The notes beneath the pieces were generated by a model. The model did not search any database. It had not been told where the DNA came from and saw nothing but the letters and a program-made list of their open reading frames with translations. Both the position numbers and the translations under genes were made by a program. Below are positions 16,144 through 21,293 of a stretch of DNA of 21,293 nt, piece by piece. The stretch is from Verrucomicrobiales bacterium (GTDB lineage Bacteria; Verrucomicrobiota; Verrucomicrobiae; Limisphaerales; UBA9464), in the NCBI GenBank assembly GCA_005789375.1, contig SXXZ01000152.1, forward strand, positions 1 to 21,293, written 5' to 3'. Numbering within the stretch: position 1 is the stretch's first letter; every line of letters begins with the position of its first letter.

Positions 16144-17547
16144 CTAACCCGCGGCGATGACCTCGCGGACCACGTTGCCGAAGACGTCGGTCAGTCGGAA
16201 ATCGCGGCCGGCATGGCGGAAGGTGAGGCGTTCGTGATCGAAGCCCAAGAGCTTGAGCATTGTCGCATGCAAGTCGTGAACCGAGACCGGATTCTCGACG
16301 GCCCGGAACCCGAAGTCGTCGGTCGCTCCATGGATGGTTCCACCCTTGATCCCGCCGCCCGCCATCCACAGAGAAAACCCCCAATGGTTGTGGTCCCTGC
16401 CCTGCGCGGCTCCCGATCCGTTTTGTCCCATCTCCACCGACGGCGTTCTCCCGAACTCTCCGCTGCACAAGATGAGGGTGCTCTCCAGCATCCCCCGCTG
16501 CTTTAAATCCATGATCAATGCGCCGAGGCCTTGATCGCATTCGTTGGCTACCTTGCGATGTTCTTCGCGAATGTTCGAATGACTGTCCCAAGGCTGCATG
16601 TTCCCGTGCCACGTCTGCACGAATCGCACCCCGCGTTCGACGAGGCGACGGGCGATGAGTAACTGCCGATTCTGCGGTCCCTCGCCGTAAGCCTTTCGAA
16701 TGTGTGCGGGTTCTTGATCCACATCAAAGGCATCGGTCGCCTCCATCTGCATGCGGTAGGCCAGCTCGAAAGATCGAATCCGCGACTCGAGGGCTGCCTC
16801 GCCGGGCCGAGATGCCAAGTGATCGGCGTTGAGTTCCCGCAACAAGTCAAACTGACGCTGTTGATCTTGAGGTCCGAGGCGTGCGTTGCGGATGTGGTCG
16901 ATCAACTTCCGCGGATCGGCTTGCGAGGTGTCGACGTGGGTTCCCTGATAAGAACCCGGCAGGAAGGCCGAACGCCAATTGGCGGCTCCTCCGACGGGCA
17001 TCCCACCGGGGCACAAGGCGACGAAGGCCGGTAAATTCTGGTTCTCGGATCCCATGCCCCACGTCAACCACGAGCCAAAACTCGGACGCACCAGCCGCTG
17101 ATCTCCGGTGTTCATGAGCATGAGCGACAGCTCATGGCTGGGCAGCTCGACATGCATCGACCGGATCACCGCCAGCTCGTCGGCACATTGGGAAAGGTGA
17201 GGAAACAGATCGCTGATCGGAATCCCGCTTTGGCCGTGTTGCCGGAAGGTGAAGGGCGATGGAAGGGCTACACCGGTCTTCCGCTCCGTCTGAAGGTTTT
17301 CATAGGGCAGCATCTGGCCCGCCCGGCGCGTGAGCTCCGGCTTGGGATCAAATGTGTCTACCTGCGACATGCCGCCGTTGAGAAAGACATGAATGACCCT
17401 CCGAGCGGTGGGGGCGAAATGCGGGACAAGGGGCATGTCTCCAGCCAAGGCCGGCTGGCAGACCAAATCTGCGAGGGCCAGAGAGCCGAAGCCCATGCCG
17501 CAACGCTTCAGGAAGTTGCGCCGTGATTGAGGAAGCAAGGGGTTCAT
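16144..17547 (-). CDS. Tat-exported DUF1501 family protein
   Basis: The 467-residue product has a twin-arginine leader (SRRNFLKRCGMGFGSLALADL) and DUF1501 over its length: FLNGGMSQVDTFDPKP (55-70), HVELPSHE (132-139), the TWHGNMQPWDSH segment (312-323), SGEFGRTP (362-369), GRDHNHWGFS (383-392) then AGGGIKGGTI, and VHDLHATML (423-431). The Asp/His pattern is what one expects of a metal site in an alkaline-phosphatase/sulfatase-like fold, the superfamily to which DUF1501 has been related; no substrate is known. The ATG at 17547 was preferred over 17580 because the leader starts there and because 17580 would overlap the upstream gene. It follows the DUF1549/DUF1553 stop after 10 bases, the usual partner order. 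Confidence 0.93.
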   Translation of the reverse strand: MNPLLPQSRRNFLKRCGMGFGSLALADLVCQPALAGDMPLVPHFAPTARRVIHVFLNGGMSQVDTFDPKPELTRRAGQMLPYENLQTERKTGVALPSPFTFRQHGQSGIPISDLFPHLSQCADELAVIRSMHVELPSHELSLMLMNTGDQRLVRPSFGSWLTWGMGSENQNLPAFVALCPGGMPVGGAANWRSAFLPGSYQGTHVDTSQADPRKLIDHIRNARLGPQDQQRQFDLLRELNADHLASRPGEAALESRIRSFELAYRMQMEATDAFDVDQEPAHIRKAYGEGPQNRQLLIARRLVERGVRFVQTWHGNMQPWDSHSNIREEHRKVANECDQGLGALIMDLKQRGMLESTLILCSGEFGRTPSVEMGQNGSGAAQGRDHNHWGFSLWMAGGGIKGGTIHGATDDFGFRAVENPVSVHDLHATMLKLLGFDHERLTFRHAGRDFRLTDVFGNVVREVIAAG

Positions 17548-17557
17548 GGGGTTCAGT

Positions 17558-20191
17558 TCAGTCCACGAATGAAAACTCATTGGAGGCGAGCAACGAATGC
17601 GCCGCCTGCTGCCACGCCATGGCCTGGGCTGCTTCGTCGCCAGTCCGCACAAAACGCAGGATCCGATCTAGCTCTGCTGGTCGGGGTTCGCGGGCAAACA
17701 CGCGGTGGTAAAGTTCCCGGGCGCGCAGGACGTCATCCCGGCCCGCAGCCTTGACGGCCAGCACAGCGAGGGCTTTTGCTCGATCTTGGACGAACTCCGA
17801 ATTCAGTGCGAACAGGGCCTGCTGGGGAACCGTGGTGTCCGGTCGACGGGCGGTGCATGAGCTCGGGTTGGCTGCGTCAAAGGTGCTCGACAAGTTCGAC
17901 ACGATATCCCGGTTTACAAAAGCATAGACGCTGCGGCGCAACACTCCAGCTTGAGCCTGACGATCGAATGGCTTACCGCCTATGCTGAGGTCGAGTTCAC
18001 CGGATGCCCACAGCATGGAGTCGAGCATTGCTTCCATTTCCAGTCGGCGAGTCGGCATTCGCCACCAAAGCTGGTTGTCGGGATCTATGTTCCTGGCCTT
18101 CTCGTTCTCAAAAGACCCTTGCGCATACACGGCCGAGAGCATGATGCGGCGGTGCAACCGCTTGATAGATCCGCCATCCGCCGCGAAGGCCGACGCCAGA
18201 TGATCGAGCAACTCTGGATGCGTCGGACGGTTGCCCCGCGTGCCCCAGTCGTCGGGCGTTCGGACCAAACCTTGACCGAAATGATGCTGCCAAACCCAGT
18301 TCACCAAGACCCGGCGTGTGAGGGGGTTTTCCTGAGAAACAACCGCGCGGGCCATGCCGAGCCGGCGGGAACCCTCAGGAAAGGGTTCCGCACCCGATCG
18401 GCTCAGCACGGACAAAAATTGCGGGTTCACCACCTCGCCCCGGGCCAAGGGGTTGCCCCGCTTCAGCACATGGAAGGCCGCGGGGGCCGGAGACTCGGTG
18501 AGAACCATGGCGCGGGCCGGAGATCCTGCCGCGTTCAGGTGTAACTCGTGAATGCTCCCTCGGCGTCCTCCCAAAGTGTCATTGACGGTGCGATTCAGAA
18601 GTTTCAATGCGACCGCCTCCGTCACCGCAGTCGGAGTGTTTCCGCCGTAAAGATGACGACGCAGTTGCCGCAGGACCGGGCTGTTGATTTCGAGTTGCCG
18701 AGGGTCTTCGTCGGGAGTGATTTCTGCCCCGGTGGCCGCTTCGGCTGAAGCCGTTATGAGCGCTTTCAACCACGCCTGATGCACGGTAGCGAAAACCTCC
18801 CCATACGCATCAGCGACCTCGGCGAGGGACTTGCGAGGCTTCCGCCCCATCGCTTCCAGAACCCGGGGATTCCATCGCGGAGCTTCTGCGGGGAGTTTGT
18901 GCAGGTCCTTGATGGCGGCGGGGTCTCCGTTCTCTTTGTGGAGCGCATTTACCAAATTGGTGCACGCCCCCTCAAATCCGTCGGCCGGCAGCCGGGCCAA
19001 ACGCACCCAGGGCCCGAACACGGGATCGGTGTCGGGCATTGCAGCGAGGTAATCGCGCCAACGATTGAAGATCAACGGGCGGATGTCATCGGTGCGGTAG
19101 GACAGGAACTCGGTGGAGACATCCTGCTCCGGAACCCCCTTGGCGATCTCGCGCAAGTAGAGGCCCACCTGCATTCGCAAGCGGCCGCGCATTACCTCAT
19201 TGTGCTCCGCGGCCATTTCATCGTGACGGGTCTGGAGGCGCACCAACTCCCGCTGGTAGTCGCGACGGGCGTCGTTGGTTTTTCCAGAATCAATCACCGG
19301 CAGAGAATCGGGCACGCCACTGGCAGCTAACGCCGCGTACAGGGAATAGTAATCCCGGGTCGAAATGGCATCGAACTTGTGATCATGGCATCGGGCGCAA
19401 GCCACGGTGAGGCCCATCAAGCCGCGCGAAACGACATCAATCTGATCGTCGATCACGTCGTGCCGATTGCGATATTGCATGCCGACCGTAAGAAATCCCA
19501 ACCCGGCGAGGGCCGGATCATTCTCCTTCAGACCCAGTTGATCGGCGGCGATTTGCTCGGTCACAAACTGCTCGTAAGGCACGTCGGCGTTGAAGGAGCG
19601 GATGACGTAATCCCGGTAGGTGTAAGAGAATGGAAACCGGGTAAAACCAATGGCGCTCCCACCGTGAGTGTCGGCGTAGCGGGCGAGATCGAGCCAGTGA
19701 CGGCCCCATCGCTCACCGTAGCGCGGTGAATTGAGCAACCGGTCTAACACCTTCTCGCGGGCATCAGGCGACGCATCCGCCATAAAACCCTGAACCTCTT
19801 CCCAAGACGGGGGCAGCCCGGTGAGGTCAAACGTGGCGCGTCGAATCCAGTCCAACCGAGAGGCCGGCTGCGACAGAGAAAGGCCGCGGGACTGGAGCGC
19901 AGCGACAATGAACCGATCAATTTCAGTATGGCTCGAAGCGACCCGCGGGGGAGGCACTGGGTTCCCCACCGGCTGATAAGCCCAGTGGTTTGTGCCGCTC
20001 CCAGCGAGCGGTGCAGCCTCCAGCAGCCCAATGGCAAACAACCCACTCACCATCCAGGCGGCCAGGATTCGATGGACAACAAGCCGCACCCCTTGGCCAT
20101 GCCATCGGCAACGGTCCATGGGAGGATCCATGGGAGGGTGACTGCTGCAGGGGCTCATAATTGAAAACGTGTGCGGAAACACCGCGCTCAT
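17558..20191 (-). CDS. DUF1549/DUF1553 periplasmic protein with CxxCH motif
   Basis: The 877-residue protein has a hydrophobic export segment at about 42-60, then HWAYQPV, DUF1549 (about 87-293) with RATFDLTGLPPSWEEV, RYGERWGRHWLDLARYADT and the internal CARCH (265-269, then DHKFD). A long helical linker follows, and then DUF1553 (about 605-855) with VLVNWVWQHHFGQGLV, PTRRLEMEAMLDSML and DTTVPQQALFALNS. The separate N-terminal cytochrome domain found in many relatives is absent, leaving CARCH as the only heme-like motif. These proteins pair with DUF1501, as here. The start is uncertain: 20191 has a purine-rich GTGAGG just upstream and fits the candidate promoter, but 20158, 20131 or 20119 would give a more ordinary signal peptide. 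Confidence 0.9.
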   Translation of the reverse strand: MSAVFPHTFSIMSPCSSHPPMDPPMDRCRWHGQGVRLVVHRILAAWMVSGLFAIGLLEAAPLAGSGTNHWAYQPVGNPVPPPRVASSHTEIDRFIVAALQSRGLSLSQPASRLDWIRRATFDLTGLPPSWEEVQGFMADASPDAREKVLDRLLNSPRYGERWGRHWLDLARYADTHGGSAIGFTRFPFSYTYRDYVIRSFNADVPYEQFVTEQIAADQLGLKENDPALAGLGFLTVGMQYRNRHDVIDDQIDVVSRGLMGLTVACARCHDHKFDAISTRDYYSLYAALAASGVPDSLPVIDSGKTNDARRDYQRELVRLQTRHDEMAAEHNEVMRGRLRMQVGLYLREIAKGVPEQDVSTEFLSYRTDDIRPLIFNRWRDYLAAMPDTDPVFGPWVRLARLPADGFEGACTNLVNALHKENGDPAAIKDLHKLPAEAPRWNPRVLEAMGRKPRKSLAEVADAYGEVFATVHQAWLKALITASAEAATGAEITPDEDPRQLEINSPVLRQLRRHLYGGNTPTAVTEAVALKLLNRTVNDTLGGRRGSIHELHLNAAGSPARAMVLTESPAPAAFHVLKRGNPLARGEVVNPQFLSVLSRSGAEPFPEGSRRLGMARAVVSQENPLTRRVLVNWVWQHHFGQGLVRTPDDWGTRGNRPTHPELLDHLASAFAADGGSIKRLHRRIMLSAVYAQGSFENEKARNIDPDNQLWWRMPTRRLEMEAMLDSMLWASGELDLSIGGKPFDRQAQAGVLRRSVYAFVNRDIVSNLSSTFDAANPSSCTARRPDTTVPQQALFALNSEFVQDRAKALAVLAVKAAGRDDVLRARELYHRVFAREPRPAELDRILRFVRTGDEAAQAMAWQQAAHSLLASNEFSFVD

Positions 20192-20210
20192 CAAGCCTCA
20201 CCGTGGACGC

Positions 20211-20240
20211 TTAATAGAGTGGCAGAAATCAAACTCCCAA
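20211..20240 (-). promoter_or_regulatory. candidate promoter of the DUF1549/DUF1553-DUF1501 operon
   Basis: On the minus strand, TTGGGA (20240-20235) and TATTAA (20216-20211) are separated by 18 bases, each matching a sigma70 hexamer at four positions. Transcription would begin near 20204, about 13 bases before the ATG at 20191. This would make the propeller gene upstream a separate unit despite its 77-base spacing. Confidence 0.33.
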
Positions 20241-20268
20241 TCGTCTCCGAATCAATACTGACGTCGGA

Positions 20269-21213
20269 TCAGCGCAGTTCGGTTCCGGTGCGACCTCCGG
20301 AGCCATCCAGAACACAAATCTGATTCACTGTTTTGAACCGTGCGTGATCGGTAAATTCCCAGACGACTTGTTTCTCTCTCGTGACTTCAAAGGCTTGGGG
20401 TTGTTTGCCCAGAAATGGACCCGGCAAATAATTGCTGATGATGGTGTTCCCATTGCTCAGCCGCTGGCAGCCGGCTGGCAGTCGCAACGAATTTCCTGGT
20501 AGGTCGTTTCCGCTGATTTGCCAAACCACGTTCAGCTTCTTGTCCAGCTCTACGACTTTCATCGTGGGTCCGAGAGTGACCAAGAGGTGTTCGTTGGGAA
20601 GTCGAACGGCCGCATGCGGATAACCCTCTACGGGGATCTCGCGGAGCAGGACGCCCGTGGGCGAAAGTTCGACAATCTTCTGCTCATCCATCAAGCACAC
20701 CCAGTAATGACCGTCGGCGGTTTGCCGGGTGCCTCGGAACTGATGCCCCATGTTCTTGGCTTTGGAGGCGATCGGGATTTCGTTGGTAATCTGCCCCGTT
20801 TTACCCACTTCAACAATTCGACTCATGCCGCACTCGGCCACCAGAACATTGCCGTTTTTGAGCGGCTGGCACGAATGGCATTGAGCTTGGGCAGGCGCTC
20901 GATATTCCCAGGCGACCTGATGCTGAGGGGTGATTTCCATTGCCCCATGGCGGTAACAAACGAGCACATTGCCATTGGGCCGCATCCAGCAGTCTTGCGG
21001 CGTCTGAACAGCGTGCTCCCACTCTACCTTGCCGTCCTCAGCGACGATGGCGATTTTGTTCCCCTCGTAATCACAGCACAAAATGCGGTGGCGAGCCGAG
21101 TGTATCAAAGGTGCGCCTAGAACGGACACTCCGTGCAAGGCCACAGCGGTGGCTGTCTGCCAAGCAAACTGACGCCGCGTGAGCTTCGAAATAGAACGCG
21201 TGTTGGGTCTCAT
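20269..21213 (-). CDS. Tat-exported beta-propeller (arylsulfotransferase/PQQ-like) protein
   Basis: The 314-residue protein starts with a twin-arginine leader (KLTRRQFAWQTATAVALHG). The body is made of about 40-residue repeats, each with a hydrophobic strand after an N-G-N turn: RPNGNVLVCY (78-87), LKNGNVLVAECG (118-129), RLPNEHLLVTLGP and RLSNGNTIISNYLPG, interleaved with V-E-W or V-W strands (GKVEWEHAV, NVVWQISG, QVVWEFTD). This is a beta-propeller of the kind found in arylsulfotransferase-like and PQQ-like proteins. I see no catalytic set, so it could be a binding or scaffold protein. Cysteines at 112 and 115 (CHSC) lie close together. The ATG at 21213 was chosen from the leader; a GGGGG stretch lies 9 bases upstream. 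It is on the same strand as, and 77 bases before, the DUF1549/DUF1553 gene. Confidence 0.82.
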   Translation of the reverse strand: MRPNTRSISKLTRRQFAWQTATAVALHGVSVLGAPLIHSARHRILCCDYEGNKIAIVAEDGKVEWEHAVQTPQDCWMRPNGNVLVCYRHGAMEITPQHQVAWEYRAPAQAQCHSCQPLKNGNVLVAECGMSRIVEVGKTGQITNEIPIASKAKNMGHQFRGTRQTADGHYWVCLMDEQKIVELSPTGVLLREIPVEGYPHAAVRLPNEHLLVTLGPTMKVVELDKKLNVVWQISGNDLPGNSLRLPAGCQRLSNGNTIISNYLPGPFLGKQPQAFEVTREKQVVWEFTDHARFKTVNQICVLDGSGGRTGTELR

Positions 21214-21293
21214 GGTGGGAATCCCCCAGTTTCTAAAGTACCCAGCGTCGCGTTGCGAGACTGATCCTGCAGGCAAACAGGCTTCGTGGGGGG

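Noticed and set aside
1..21293. CRISPR arrays, tRNA or rRNA genes, intact insertion sequences
   Set aside because: Reading both strands I found no regularly spaced repeats, no cloverleaf with a TTCGA-type arm in a gene-free stretch, and no transposase-like protein.

Overview
The window is a GC-rich bacterial chromosome segment, most likely from a Verrucomicrobiota lineage (Pedosphaera/Limisphaerales-like), with Planctomycetota as second choice. The reason is family content. It holds a DUF1592 cytochrome next to a Tat-exported DUF1552 protein, a DUF1549/DUF1553 protein next to a Tat-exported DUF1501 protein, a LamG/cytochrome c/beta-propeller giant, and DUF5069. These families are concentrated in that superphylum. 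Recognisable Shine-Dalgarno sites are rare, which also fits.

Layout. (1) Positions 1-3487, plus strand: the 3' end of an AsmA-like gene, an M20 di-metal dipeptidase, and a CobW/COG0523 metal-chaperone GTPase whose ATG overlaps the peptidase stop (ATGA). (2) Positions 3658-4089, plus strand: a DUF5069 gene, possibly with an almost leaderless promoter. (3) Positions 14694 back to 4213, minus strand: a flavoprotein of the TIGR03862/PP_4765 type, then an envelope cluster of DUF1592 cytochrome, DUF1552, SGNH hydrolase, an 1138-residue LamG/cytochrome c/propeller protein and a Tat-exported Gfo/Idh/MocA oxidoreductase. The first three cluster genes overlap by 11 and 4 bases. (4) Positions 14695-15220: a 526-base intergenic stretch with no gene I can support. 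(5) Positions 15221-15927, plus strand: a ribbon-helix-helix/PIN toxin-antitoxin pair with a one-base overlap. (6) Positions 15934-16108: two nested 11-base inverted repeats in the convergent gap. (7) Positions 21213 back to 16144, minus strand: a second envelope cluster of a Tat-exported beta-propeller protein, a DUF1549/DUF1553 protein and a DUF1501 protein.

How it fits together. Every product of the two minus-strand clusters carries an export signal: four have twin-arginine motifs and the rest have Sec-like hydrophobic leaders. Three of the proteins carry CxxCH heme-binding motifs. The picture is two parallel periplasmic machines, each built from a cytochrome-type partner plus a Tat-exported partner, together with a hydrolase, a sugar-type oxidoreductase and propeller proteins. 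They probably act on an extracellular substrate, perhaps a glycan, but the substrate cannot be read from the sequence. I see no tRNA, rRNA, CRISPR array or intact transposase.
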